From Terriglobia bacterium (GTDB lineage: Bacteria > Acidobacteriota > Terriglobia > Acidiferrales > UBA7541), in NCBI GenBank assembly GCA_023512135.1, contig JAIMAG010000003.1, positions 62,001 through 126,000 on the forward strand: DNA of 64,000 nucleotides, written 5' to 3'. Below, in pieces: positions 50,800-59,135 of this stretch; position 1 is the stretch's first letter, and each line of letters begins with the position of its first letter. A program made the position numbers and the translations under genes. The notes below the pieces were generated by a model. That model was not told the origin of the DNA. It saw only the letters and a list, made by a program, of their open reading frames with translations, and did no database searches.

Positions 50800-53169
50800 T
50801 CAGTTGGGTATGATGCGCGGAGTGATGAAGAACAGCAACTCCTGCGACTGCGTGTTCACCGTGGTGCGCTTGAACAGGTGGCCAATCACCGGAATGCTGC
50901 CGATCAGCGGCACCTGCGCCACATCAGTCCGCTGCGAGGAAATGATCACGCCCCCGATGACGAACGTGCCGCCGTCGGGAACCGTAATTTTCGTCGAGGT
51001 GGCCTGCGTGGTCAGCGCCGGGATGCCCAGGATGCGCTCGATACCCGGATCGATCGCCGTGTTTTCCACGAGCACGTCCATGAAGATGGTGCCTTCAGCG
51101 GTGATCTGCGGCGTGACCTCGAGTTTGAGCACGGCATCCACGAACTGTACGGTGATCGTGTTGTTGATCACGGTCTGAATCGGAAGCTTGGTACCCTGCT
51201 TGACCTCCGCTTTTTCGTTGTTCTGGGTCATCACCTTGGGCTTGGAGAGCAGCTTGCCCACGCCGCGGGATTCAGCGGCGCTGATGATGAAGTCCAGCGC
51301 CAGGTTCGGGGAGACGTGGGAAAAGCTGATTCCGCTGGTGGCGCCCCGGGCACCCAGATTGATGTTCAACGGCAGCGGATTCGGCCCCTGCACCGTGGGC
51401 GGCGAAGTGCTTTGGTCAATCAAGGGCGGCATCACCGGCCCTTGCTGAAGTGTGGTGGCATTGCGTTGAATCGGGCTGGTGCCGACCGTGCTGAGTCCAC
51501 CGAAGACGGAGCGCCCGCCCGTTGTCGGGCCGATGAAGCCGAACTGCGTGCCGATCTCGCGCGAGAACTGCCGGGTAGCGGCGACGACGCGGGCTTCGAT
51601 TTCCACCTGCTGGGATTTCTGATCGAGCTGCGCGATCAGATTGTCGATCGTGGGCAGCACCGAGGGGATGTCGCGGATGATCAGCATGTTCGAGCGGTCG
51701 TCCGAGAGGATTTCCCCGCGCGCGCTCAGAAAACGGCGCAGGTTGTCGCGGACCGCGCTGGCTTTGGCATAGCTGAGCACGCGGGTGGTGGTGACCGGCT
51801 CGACCGCTTCGGCCTGCGCCCGCTGCAGGTCGCGCAGCGTTTCGGCTTCCTTTTTGAGGGTTTCGCGCGTGGCGATGCGCAACACATTCCCTTCCAGTTG
51901 CTTGTCCAGGTTGTTGTTGCGCAGCACGATGTCGAGCGCCTGATCCCAGGGCACATCATCGAGCACGATCGTCAACGAACCGCTGACGTTGGGGTCGAGC
52001 ACTATGTTCAGCCCGCTGATCTCGTGAATCAGGCGGAAGAAATCTTTCAGGTCCACATCTTTCAGGTTCACCGAAATCGGCTCGCCGGTGTACTGAGTGG
52101 CCTGCGCGGAGGTGGGTCGAGGAGCCGCAGTGGATTCCGTTCCCTTTTCTGCTTTGCGGGCGTTCGTGCCCGTTGCTGAGGCGGCCGGCGGCGTCCCGGG
52201 ATTCGAGGCAGGTTCGACGCCCTGCTGCAGACTGGCCAGGGTAGCCGTCGGTTGGGTCAGGAATGCCGGCAGGGCCAATTGCGCGATTTCGCTGCTCGCA
52301 AGTCCCGCGGCAGGTGCCGGCAAGACCGCTTGGGCCGCAGCGGACGGCTCGCCCTCCGCTTGCGGGAAAGCGACGGTGAGGCGGTGGCCTTCGGTCCGGA
52401 CTTCATAGCGTGCGCGGGAATCCAGTTCGATGACGACGCGGGTCGTGGTTTCGGTGAACTGGCCGACGCGAACACTGCCCACCGGGCGAACGCCGCCGGG
52501 AATCGTGTGCCGACCCACCCGCGCGCGTGTGTTTTCAAAATCGAGCACCAGACGCCACGGATTGGCCAGCCGCAGGGCGCGATAGGTCAGCCGGCCGTTG
52601 CCCTCGACGCGCACCAGCGCCTGGCCTTCCTGTTTCACCACTTCCACGTTGTGAAGGACAGTGGCCGGCGTTGCTGCAACTGCCGGCTCGGCCAGTCGGG
52701 CCGGCGCGGGCCGCGGGGTAGCTGCGTTACCTGCATGGAACAACACGACCAGGCCGTGCGCGCCACGCCGCTCGATGCGCGGCTGGACCGGCGTGCGCAA
52801 CAACACTTCGAGCCGTACAACCGGCTTCTCATCGCTGCGATGCTGCAGAATGCGGTAGCTGCTGACCTGACCGGAAGTCAGCACGCGGGCCTGGGTGGAA
52901 GCCTCAGCAGCCTGGCCGGTGATGTCCACGACGAACACTCGCTCGGTCGGCTGGCGCGTGACGAATTCCAGCGCACCGGTGGATTCGGCTTCGAAGCGGA
53001 CCGACTGCGAGTCCACCACGGCCTCGACGCGCACGACCGGCACGGCGGCAGCGCCGCCGTTTGCGGCCGACCCTTCGGCGGCGCTCCAAGGGGCCAGCGC
53101 CCCGCTCAGCACCGCTACCAGTACGAATGTCATCCCGACGCGCGGGACCCGCCAGTTCCTGCTCATCAT
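50800..53169 (-). CDS. pilQ: Type IV pilus secretin PilQ
   Basis: 789 residues with a signal peptide (about 1-31). Forms the outer-membrane pore through which the pilus passes. There are two AMIN-type beta domains (about 45-130 and 170-265) for peptidoglycan contact, and a variable Ala/Pro/Thr linker. Next come the secretin N-terminal domains (INLKDVDLKDFFRLIHE ... GLNIVLDPNVSG, LKKEAETLRDL), then the C-terminal secretin barrel with VPLIGSIPVIGHLFKR. The ATG overlaps the pilP stop (ATGA), and AGGAG precedes it. Last gene of the operon. Confidence 0.96.
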   Translation of the reverse strand: MMSRNWRVPRVGMTFVLVAVLSGALAPWSAAEGSAANGGAAAVPVVRVEAVVDSQSVRFEAESTGALEFVTRQPTERVFVVDITGQAAEASTQARVLTSGQVSSYRILQHRSDEKPVVRLEVLLRTPVQPRIERRGAHGLVVLFHAGNAATPRPAPARLAEPAVAATPATVLHNVEVVKQEGQALVRVEGNGRLTYRALRLANPWRLVLDFENTRARVGRHTIPGGVRPVGSVRVGQFTETTTRVVIELDSRARYEVRTEGHRLTVAFPQAEGEPSAAAQAVLPAPAAGLASSEIAQLALPAFLTQPTATLASLQQGVEPASNPGTPPAASATGTNARKAEKGTESTAAPRPTSAQATQYTGEPISVNLKDVDLKDFFRLIHEISGLNIVLDPNVSGSLTIVLDDVPWDQALDIVLRNNNLDKQLEGNVLRIATRETLKKEAETLRDLQRAQAEAVEPVTTTRVLSYAKASAVRDNLRRFLSARGEILSDDRSNMLIIRDIPSVLPTIDNLIAQLDQKSQQVEIEARVVAATRQFSREIGTQFGFIGPTTGGRSVFGGLSTVGTSPIQRNATTLQQGPVMPPLIDQSTSPPTVQGPNPLPLNINLGARGATSGISFSHVSPNLALDFIISAAESRGVGKLLSKPKVMTQNNEKAEVKQGTKLPIQTVINNTITVQFVDAVLKLEVTPQITAEGTIFMDVLVENTAIDPGIERILGIPALTTQATSTKITVPDGGTFVIGGVIISSQRTDVAQVPLIGSIPVIGHLFKRTTVNTQSQELLFFITPRIIPN

Positions 53170-53606
53170 GATTCTCCTGCACTAGGGTTGATTCGTTTGG
53201 TTACCTGTCGCTCGATCGGTCGACCGAAGGGATCCTTTCCGGATTCGCGGAAAACAACGGCATCCAGGGTGATGCGCTCGACCACGCCGTCATAGAGCTG
53301 GTCGCCTTCGCGCAGGAAATAGACGCGGTCTTGCTGATTGCTGACCACGGCGATCATCCCGCTGGGAGCTTTGACCACACCGTGGACGCGCAGCAACGAA
53401 ATCACCAGGCCCGCCTTGCCCGGCGGGAGCTGTTGCGGCAGTCCTCCGCGTTGACCCGGCTGGACAACGTTGACCAGTGGATCGAACGGGTCGCGCCGCG
53501 CCGGCTGCTGCGGCTCACCCTGCGGCGCCTGCGCCCAGGCGCCGACAGTCGCCGCGCTGAGCAGCGCGGCCAGCATCCATCTCCAGTGACCAGCACGTGG
53601 CATCAT
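53166..53606 (-). CDS. pilP: Type IV pilus assembly protein PilP
   Basis: 146 residues, exported (signal peptide about 1-25, then a short disordered Gln/Pro-rich part). The C-terminal beta domain carries LLRVHGVVKAPSGMIAVVS and REGDQLYDG, as in PilP. It links the PilN/PilO inner-membrane complex to PilQ. I see no lipobox Cys, so it may be periplasmic rather than a lipoprotein. It lies 12 bases after pilO and overlaps pilQ. Confidence 0.9.
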   Translation of the reverse strand: MMPRAGHWRWMLAALLSAATVGAWAQAPQGEPQQPARRDPFDPLVNVVQPGQRGGLPQQLPPGKAGLVISLLRVHGVVKAPSGMIAVVSNQQDRVYFLREGDQLYDGVVERITLDAVVFRESGKDPFGRPIERQVTKRINPSAGES

Positions 53607-53618
53607 CGCCCTCTTGCC

Positions 53619-54284
53619 TTATCGTTTGGCCGGTTGCTTCGCCGCAGGCCGTTTGCCGGGCTGCTGGGCAGCCTGAGGTGCGGCTGCGGCGGCCTCCGCC
53701 CCCTGGGTAAAGAACGTGGTTGCGGTCACAATGCCGGTGACCGTAGTGCCCGGACGCACCGGATACCGCTTGGTCCGTGCCGCTTCCAGGCCTTCGAAAT
53801 CCAGGTCGCCCACATTCACAATCCGGGAAATCCGCCCCAAGCGGGTGAAAAAGTCCAGAACGGCAAAATACGGGCCGTCAATTTCCAGCTCGAAGGGCAT
53901 TTCGTTGTAGTAGTCCCGCGGTGTGACCGGCTTGGCGGTGATGCGCCGAATGGAAACATTCGAAGCGGCTGCCGCGCTCTGCAAAATGCGGATGAACTCA
54001 TCCACTTCTTTTTCTTCCGGGACGATGGCGCGCAGTGTGTCGAGCTGGCGCTGCAGGGCTTCGGTTTCGGTGCGGAACTGGGAATGACGTCGCTGCACAT
54101 CCTGCAACAAGGCGACTTCCTGCGTCAGCGAGTTGACTTCATTCTGCGTGCGTTCCAGTTCCTGGCGCTTGCTCTGCACCGGTGAATACGGTGCGTATTC
54201 CCCCACCGCAACCAGAGCTACGAGCAACAACAGATAGACCAGCGCCTGCAGATACCAGGGAAGCTCGCGAAACGAGAACGCCAT
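53619..54284 (-). CDS. pilO: Type IV pilus assembly protein PilO
   Basis: 221 residues. One membrane helix (about 10-30), a coiled coil (about 38-90), then a ferredoxin-like domain with VDEFIRILQSAA and YFAVLDFFTRLGRISRIV. Forms a heterodimer with PilN in the periplasm. The C-terminus ends in an Ala/Pro/Lys-rich tail after the fold. Placed nine bases after pilN. Confidence 0.93.
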   Translation of the reverse strand: MAFSFRELPWYLQALVYLLLLVALVAVGEYAPYSPVQSKRQELERTQNEVNSLTQEVALLQDVQRRHSQFRTETEALQRQLDTLRAIVPEEKEVDEFIRILQSAAAASNVSIRRITAKPVTPRDYYNEMPFELEIDGPYFAVLDFFTRLGRISRIVNVGDLDFEGLEAARTKRYPVRPGTTVTGIVTATTFFTQGAEAAAAAPQAAQQPGKRPAAKQPAKR

Positions 54285-54293
54285 CGTGTCCCC

Positions 54294-54902
54294 TCAGTCC
54301 CCGCCCGCCCCGGGAGGAGCTGGAGTCGTGCGCGACTCCGGCAATGAGAACTCCGCCGTGAGCGTGAAGTGGAAAATGGCTACGGACGTGCTGCGCTCGT
54401 CCTGCTTGGATTCCTTGATCTCCACGTTCTGGAAATAACCGGAACGTTTCAGCTGGGTGATGTAGTTGGCCACGGCCGTGATCGAGCCGGCGCTGCCCTC
54501 GATGGTCAGCGTGTTGCCTTTGCGTTCCAGATTCGTCAGCCAGAGCTCCGGTGTGCGCGATACCGTCGTGGCCACCATGTCCAGCAGTTCCTGGCCGCCG
54601 GTCTTCTGCCGGCGGAGGGTTTCGATCACATCGATGCGTTGCTGGAGCTGCGCCTTCTGCCGCTCGAACGCTTCCAGTTGCTGTTTCAGTTGCTCCAGTT
54701 GCGCCTTATCGGCGCGCAGTTTGCTGAGCTCTTCCCGCTTGGCCGCCAGTTCCGTATCCATCGCCCGGTGGTGCACCCAGAGCACGACAATGGCGATGAA
54801 CACGACGAGCAGCGGGGAAAGCAGTTGCAGCGTGGCGCCCAGCGGCACGGCGGCGCGACGCGCTTTCGGACGAGGACGACCGAGCAGGTTGATGCGAATC
54901 AT
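54294..54902 (-). CDS. pilN: Type IV pilus assembly protein PilN
   Basis: 202 residues. The cytoplasmic N-terminus begins MIRINLLG, the conserved peptide that docks into PilM. One membrane helix (about 22-44), a coiled coil (about 50-95), and a periplasmic domain (TPELWLTNLERKGNTL) follow. The last 15 residues are Pro/Gly-rich. The ATG overlaps the pilM stop codon (ATGA). Confidence 0.93.
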   Translation of the reverse strand: MIRINLLGRPRPKARRAAVPLGATLQLLSPLLVVFIAIVVLWVHHRAMDTELAAKREELSKLRADKAQLEQLKQQLEAFERQKAQLQQRIDVIETLRRQKTGGQELLDMVATTVSRTPELWLTNLERKGNTLTIEGSAGSITAVANYITQLKRSGYFQNVEIKESKQDERSTSVAIFHFTLTAEFSLPESRTTPAPPGAGGD

Positions 54903-55939
54903 GCTTCGTCAAAGCTCCTCAGGGCCAGCCCGACCGCGATGGCCAGCCGCGGCGCCAGCTCGCGCAGACGGGCTTCGTTGTGCCGTCCGGGCGGAATCAC
55001 AATCCGCCGCAGCGGGTCCAGCTCTTCGACCGGCACGCCAAATTCTTCGCGCAATAGTTGGAGCAACCCCGGAACCCGTGCCGACCCCCCGGCCACGTAG
55101 ATGCGCTGGATATTTTCTCCGGCCGCAGTGGCGCGGTGGAAGTCAAACGTTTTCTGAATTTCCAGAATCAAAATATCGGAAACCGTGCGGAGAATGCTGT
55201 TTTTCTGTTCTTCGCTGATGCCGGCGACCGGCTCGCCTTTTTTCAATCGTTCGGCGTCTTCAAAACTGAGGTCGAGTTCCTTCTGCAGCGCATCGGTGTA
55301 CTGATTGCCGCCGACGGGAACGTCACGGGTGAACAGCGGCACCCCGTCGCGAACGATGTTGATGTTCATCCCGCTGGCACCGATGTTCAGCAGCGCGACG
55401 GTTTCCTGGGGGTGTTCGTAGTTGACCTCGAAACAGTTCTGCAGCGCAAATGCGTCGATGTCCACGACCACCGGAGTCCGGCCCGCCTGCGCCAGCACAT
55501 TGGTGTGGTTCAGGAGCTTGTCTTTTTTCACGGCCACGAGCAGCACATCCATCTGCGTGGCGCCCGCTTCGAAAACGGTGTAGTCGAGATTCACTTCGGC
55601 GACGGGAAAGGGGATGTGCTGGCTGGCCTCCGCCTGAATCCGGTCGTAGAGCTCTTCTTCAGTCATCAGCGGCATCGGGACGCGTTTGACGATGACGGCG
55701 TGACCGGAGACGGAAGTCGCCACATTTTTCGTCTTGATCCGCTGTCCCTCGCAGATGTTCACAATCTTCTCGGCCACCCGCGGCGCGTCCATGATGGCGC
55801 CATCGACGACGGTGTCCGGCTCGAGCGGCTCGAGATCGAAGTTCTGCAGCTCGTAGCCGTGCTTGGTCTTCTTCAGCTCGACCACCTTCACCGCACTCGA
55901 GCCGATATCCAGTCCGAACAGTGGCTTCCGCTTGGCCAT
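54899..55939 (-). CDS. pilM: Type IV pilus assembly protein PilM
   Basis: 346 residues, cytoplasmic, actin/FtsA-like ATPase fold. Nucleotide-binding features are GLDIGSSAVKVVEL at the N-terminus and GGSARVPGLLQLL near the end. It binds the PilN tail and passes signals to the motor ATPases. GAGGAAAGGG lies directly before ATG 55939. It follows the small HTH gene by 36 bases. Confidence 0.95.
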   Translation of the reverse strand: MAKRKPLFGLDIGSSAVKVVELKKTKHGYELQNFDLEPLEPDTVVDGAIMDAPRVAEKIVNICEGQRIKTKNVATSVSGHAVIVKRVPMPLMTEEELYDRIQAEASQHIPFPVAEVNLDYTVFEAGATQMDVLLVAVKKDKLLNHTNVLAQAGRTPVVVDIDAFALQNCFEVNYEHPQETVALLNIGASGMNINIVRDGVPLFTRDVPVGGNQYTDALQKELDLSFEDAERLKKGEPVAGISEEQKNSILRTVSDILILEIQKTFDFHRATAAGENIQRIYVAGGSARVPGLLQLLREEFGVPVEELDPLRRIVIPPGRHNEARLRELAPRLAIAVGLALRSFDEA

Positions 55940-55975
55940 CCCTTTCCTCGCTGGCAGCCAGTTCCGCGCGCGGAA

Positions 55976-56176
55976 CTAGCGGCCCTGCTGGCGCCGGCTC
56001 TGGAAGCTTTCCCGCTCCATCCAGCGGTCCAGCAGCGTCTTTTTGAACTTCCAGCGGTTGCCGAGCTTGAAGGCCGGGATGCGATGCTCCGAGAGATAGC
56101 GATAGAGCGTATCCGGCGAAATCCCCAAATAACTGGAGGCTTGACGCACGTTCATCACTTCACGGGATTCCGACAT
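55976..56176 (-). CDS. Small excisionase/MerR-type HTH DNA-binding protein
   Basis: 66 residues, a single winged helix-turn-helix of the HTH_17/excisionase family: MNVRQASSYLGISPDTLYRYL, then the wing region IPAFKLGNRWKFKKTLLDRWM. It is the first gene of the pilus operon, behind the promoter at 56263-56291 and a perfect inverted repeat. It may regulate the operon or a distant target. No integrase or phage gene lies nearby, so a recombination role is unlikely. Confidence 0.88.
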   Translation of the reverse strand: MSESREVMNVRQASSYLGISPDTLYRYLSEHRIPAFKLGNRWKFKKTLLDRWMERESFQSRRQQGR

Positions 56177-56226
56177 GGAACTTCACCCCGATGCCCTTGG
56201 GCTTCGACCCCCGTCCAGGCAATGGT

Positions 56227-56247
56227 CGTTCTAGGACTACTAGAACG
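56227..56247. repeat. Perfect inverted repeat near the pilus promoter
   Basis: CGTTCTAG (56227-56234), a 5-base centre, and CTAGAACG (56240-56247): an 8-bp perfect dyad. It begins roughly nine bases downstream of the predicted start of the pilus transcript. It could be an operator or a hairpin in the leader. Confidence 0.75.
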
Positions 56248-56262
56248 CCTCTGCTGTCCTCG

Positions 56263-56291
56263 GTTATCCCCCGACCTCCCTGCACTGTCAA
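56263..56291 (-). promoter_or_regulatory. Promoter of the HTH-pilMNOPQ operon
   Basis: Minus strand: perfect TTGACA (56291-56286), 17-base spacer, GATAAC (56268-56263). The transcript would begin near 56256, giving a leader of about 80 bases before the HTH gene. Confidence 0.75.
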
Positions 56292-56446
56292 GTGCTGGAT
56301 AGGACAAACTCCGATGGACTCCGCGTTTTGCCCGTTTTTCTAAGGAAAATCGCGGTGTTTTGGCCTGCCCATGGGGGTACTCTTTACAGCACAGACAGGA
56401 AGCAGCAAAGGCAGGCGGTGGTGCAAACAGAAAAAAACTCGGTGGC

Positions 56447-57895
56447 TCACAGGCCCAGTTTGGCCCAGAGGCGGTCAATGCGCGCCTTGACCTCGGGCGA
56501 CATCTTGATTTCCTCCGGCCAGGGTCGTGTGAATCCTTCCGAAGGCCATTTGCGCGTGGCGTCGATCCCCATCTTGGAGCCGAAGTCTTGCAGACGGGCG
56601 GCGTGGTCCAGCGTGTCCACCGGGCCGAGGGTGAACTGGATGTCGCGCTCCGGGTCAATGGCGCACAGCGCTTTCCAGACGACTTCGCGGTAGTTGTGCA
56701 CATCCACGTCGTGGTCCACGATCACGAGCACCTTAGTGAACATCGCCTGGCCGAGCGACCAGATCGCATTCATGATTTTGCGCGCATGGCCCGGATAGGA
56801 CTTGCGGATGGAGACGATCATCAGGTTGTGGAAGATGCCTTCGGCAGGCATCGAGATATCCACAATCTCCGGATACTGCATTTTCATCACGGGCAGGAAA
56901 ATCCGTTCGACGGCGTGGCCCATGAAGAAATCTTCCTGCGGGGGCGGGCCGACGATGGTGGTCAGGTAGATGGGGTCGCGGCGGTGCGTCATGCAGGTGA
57001 TGTGAAAGACGGGGTATTCGCCTTCGAGGGAATAGAAGCCGGTGTGATCGCCGAACGGACCTTCGGTGCGCAGCTCGTTCAGGTGCACGTAGCCTTCGAG
57101 CACGATTTCGGCGTGAGCCGGCACTTCCAGGTCCACGGTTTCGCAGCGCACCAGTTCGACCGGCTCGCGGCGGAGGAACCCCGCAAACATCAATTCGTCC
57201 AGGTCAGGCGGAATCGGCAGGATGCCGGCAAGACAGGTGACCGGGTCGGCGCCGATGGCCACGGCGACTTCCAGTTTGCCTTCGGGAGTCGCGGCGCGGG
57301 CACGACGGAAATGCTCGGCGCCGTGCTTCTGCGTCTGCCAGTGCATGGCTGTGGTGCAGTCGTCGAAGACCTGCATGCGATAGACGCCGACGTTGCGCCG
57401 GCCCGTCTCCGGATTTTTGGTAATCACCAGCGGCCAGGTGATGAAGCGTCCGGCGTCCTGCGGCCAGCATTTCAGGATCGGCAGCTCACCCAGCGAGAAA
57501 TTTTCTTTGCGGATGATTTCTTGGCAGGGGCCGCTGCGCACCGTCTTCGGGAAAAACGAGCCGAGCTCGGCCAGCTTCGGCAGCAGCTTGACCTTGTCGA
57601 GCAGACCCTGCGGAGCCTGCAGGTCCAGGAAGGAACGAATCCGTTCCGCCACCTCTTCGAGCCGTTCCACTTCCAGTGCCAGATTCACGCGACGGTGCGT
57701 GCCGAGCATGTTGATCAGCAGCGGAATGCGTGAGCCTTTCGGCCGCTCGAACAGCAGCGCTGGCCCACCCGCTTTGGTGACCCGGTCGGTGATTTCGGTA
57801 ATCTCCAGCACCGGGTCGACTTCCTCGCGGATGCGCACCAGCTCGTGTTCTGCCTCCAACTTGCGGATGAATTCGCGCAGGTCGCGGTAGGCCAC
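56447..57895 (-). CDS. UbiD family decarboxylase
   Basis: 482 residues. Prenylated-FMN-dependent decarboxylase. Full-length UbiD pattern: YRDLREFIRKLE at the start, ERPKGSRIPLLINMLGT, the cofactor-binding NVGVYRMQVFD, GDHTGFYS and the catalytic Arg/Glu region. The usual substrate is a polyprenyl hydroxybenzoate or a menaquinone precursor, not decidable here. No ubiX (prenyl-FMN synthase) is adjacent. GTG 57895 is chosen over TTG 57922 because GGAGG lies four bases upstream and homology begins there. Confidence 0.93.
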   Translation of the reverse strand: MAYRDLREFIRKLEAEHELVRIREEVDPVLEITEITDRVTKAGGPALLFERPKGSRIPLLINMLGTHRRVNLALEVERLEEVAERIRSFLDLQAPQGLLDKVKLLPKLAELGSFFPKTVRSGPCQEIIRKENFSLGELPILKCWPQDAGRFITWPLVITKNPETGRRNVGVYRMQVFDDCTTAMHWQTQKHGAEHFRRARAATPEGKLEVAVAIGADPVTCLAGILPIPPDLDELMFAGFLRREPVELVRCETVDLEVPAHAEIVLEGYVHLNELRTEGPFGDHTGFYSLEGEYPVFHITCMTHRRDPIYLTTIVGPPPQEDFFMGHAVERIFLPVMKMQYPEIVDISMPAEGIFHNLMIVSIRKSYPGHARKIMNAIWSLGQAMFTKVLVIVDHDVDVHNYREVVWKALCAIDPERDIQFTLGPVDTLDHAARLQDFGSKMGIDATRKWPSEGFTRPWPEEIKMSPEVKARIDRLWAKLGL

Positions 57896-58012
57896 GTTTC
57901 CTCCGGCGTCGCCGGTTTCCAACCGGCCGCGCTCAGTGAAGGTCGAGCGGCTAATCTAGCACAACCACACGGAAAACAAACGCCAGAGTCGCAACGCAGC
58001 GGCTTCGCTGCA

Positions 58013-58183
58013 TCACTTTCGGCCGAGCACCACAACCAGGAAGGTAGCGATAGGCCCGAGCAGCAGCGAACCGAGAAACCAGCCCAGCCCGCTGCGGCCT
58101 TTGGCCTGCGCCAAGCCAGCATTGATCAACGCCAGCGTGCCCCAGCCGACGTAGTAACCGGGGTCGCCCGGAGGATTCAGCAT
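58013..58183 (-). CDS. Very small membrane protein, likely leaderless
   Basis: 56 residues: a Pro/Gly-rich start (MLNPPGDPGYY), a helix ending near NAGLAQAKGRSG, and a second, strongly hydrophobic helix (LGWFLGSLLLGPIATFLVVVLG) before the basic end GRK. Not recognised, but the composition is convincing for a short inner-membrane protein. No Shine-Dalgarno sequence. A promoter TTGCAA-N18-TAGACT (58219-58190, minus strand) ends six bases before the ATG. Divergent from tRNA-Gly. Confidence 0.55.
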   Translation of the reverse strand: MLNPPGDPGYYVGWGTLALINAGLAQAKGRSGLGWFLGSLLLGPIATFLVVVLGRK

Positions 58184-58189
58184 GCGCGG

Positions 58190-58219
58190 AGTCTAGGCAA
58201 ACCAGTCTCTTGCTTGCAA
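58190..58219 (-). promoter_or_regulatory. Promoter of the small membrane protein gene
   Basis: Minus strand: TTGCAA (58219-58214), 18-base spacer, TAGACT (58195-58190), six bases before ATG 58183. The palindromic TTGCAA lies close to a plus-strand pair TTGCTT (58210-58215) and TATCCT (58234-58239) that could serve the tRNA, so the two promoters overlap. Confidence 0.55.
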
Positions 58220-58250
58220 CCGGTTTTCTGCATTATCCTGTGTGCGCGGA

Positions 58251-58324
58251 GCGGGCGTAGTTCAATGGTAGAATAGAAGCTTCCCAAGCTTCGGACGTGG
58301 GTTCGATTCCCATCGCCCGCTCCA
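58251..58324 (+). tRNA. tRNA-Gly (anticodon CCC)
   Basis: Full cloverleaf by eye: acceptor GCGGGCG/CGCCCGC, D-arm GTTC/GAAT with GG in the loop, anticodon stem GAAGC/GCTTC around TTCCCAA, T-arm GTGGG/CCCAT with TTCGATT. The anticodon CCC is at 58283-58285. The 3' CCA is encoded (58322-58324). Decodes GGG. Upstream TTGCTT-N18-TATCCT is a plausible promoter. Confidence 0.97.
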
Positions 58325-58477
58325 GTTCCTTCCCCCGGCTGGCAGTGTGAACTCTGCGAAATACTGGCTTTTGCGGCATCAGTGCGATGGAGATGCGCGC
58401 GCCGATCAGGCCCGGGGTCCAGCCGGGATGGCCGGTCGAGGCCGTGTAGCCAAAAACAAGCACAAGGGCAAAAAACA

Positions 58478-59029
58478 TCAGGCGCGGGCGGAGCGGATGG
58501 CTGCGTCCCACTTGCCCTGCGCCTTGAGAATCAGCTCGATGACTTCGCGCACGGCACCCTCGCCGCCGGCCCGCTCGGTCACGTAGTGCGCGGCACGTTT
58601 GACTTCAGCAGCGGCGTTGGCCACCGCCACGGCCAGGCCAACGCGACGCAGTACGGGCAGGTCCGGCAGGTCGTCCCCGATGTAGGCAACTTCTTCCTCT
58701 CGCACGCCGGACGCCCGCAGAATCTGTTCATAGGCAGGCAACTTTTCCGCGCGCTTCTGGAACACGAAGTCCATGCCCACTTCGCGCGCGCGGCGCTCGG
58801 TGGCTGCCGAATCGCGTCCGGTGATCAATCCGGTGCGGATGCCGGCGGCCCGGGCCAGCTTCAGGCCTGCACCATCGAAGGCGTGAAACGCCTTCATCTC
58901 CACGGCCGAGCCATCGGGCAGCGACTGCAGATAGATGCGGCCGTCGGTGAGCACGCCGTCCACATCCATCAGCAGCAGGCGAATTCTGCGCGCGCGCGCC
59001 TTCAAGCCGGACTTCGACCCCTTGGGCAT
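58478..59029 (-). CDS. kdsC: KDO 8-phosphate phosphatase
   Basis: 183 residues, HAD superfamily without a cap (C0 class). Removes phosphate from KDO-8-P. HAD motifs: LLMDVDGVLTDG (nucleophile and acid Asp), LITGRDS, the Lys in QKRAEKL and YIGDDLPDL. Length matches YrbI/KdsC. GAGGAGAG lies just before ATG 59029. Last clear gene of the kdsB-pyrG-kdsA-kdsD-kdsC run. Confidence 0.95.
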   Translation of the reverse strand: MPKGSKSGLKARARRIRLLLMDVDGVLTDGRIYLQSLPDGSAVEMKAFHAFDGAGLKLARAAGIRTGLITGRDSAATERRAREVGMDFVFQKRAEKLPAYEQILRASGVREEEVAYIGDDLPDLPVLRRVGLAVAVANAAAEVKRAAHYVTERAGGEGAVREVIELILKAQGKWDAAIRSARA

Positions 59030-59135
59030 CTCTCCTCAGCGAAGCAGTGCGCCGTGCCCCGTGGCGAGCCCTGCATGCAAAGCGGTCGCCGGCCGGCTGG
59101 CGAAACCACTGCCGCCGCCCACCCGCCACAGAACA

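Noticed and set aside
58233-58478. Open frame starting at the kdsC stop (TGATG) and running through the complement of the tRNA
   Set aside because: Its C-terminal half reads MGIEPTSEAW..., the well-known artefact of translating tRNA-Gly antisense. The hydrophobic start is tempting but has no homology I recognise.
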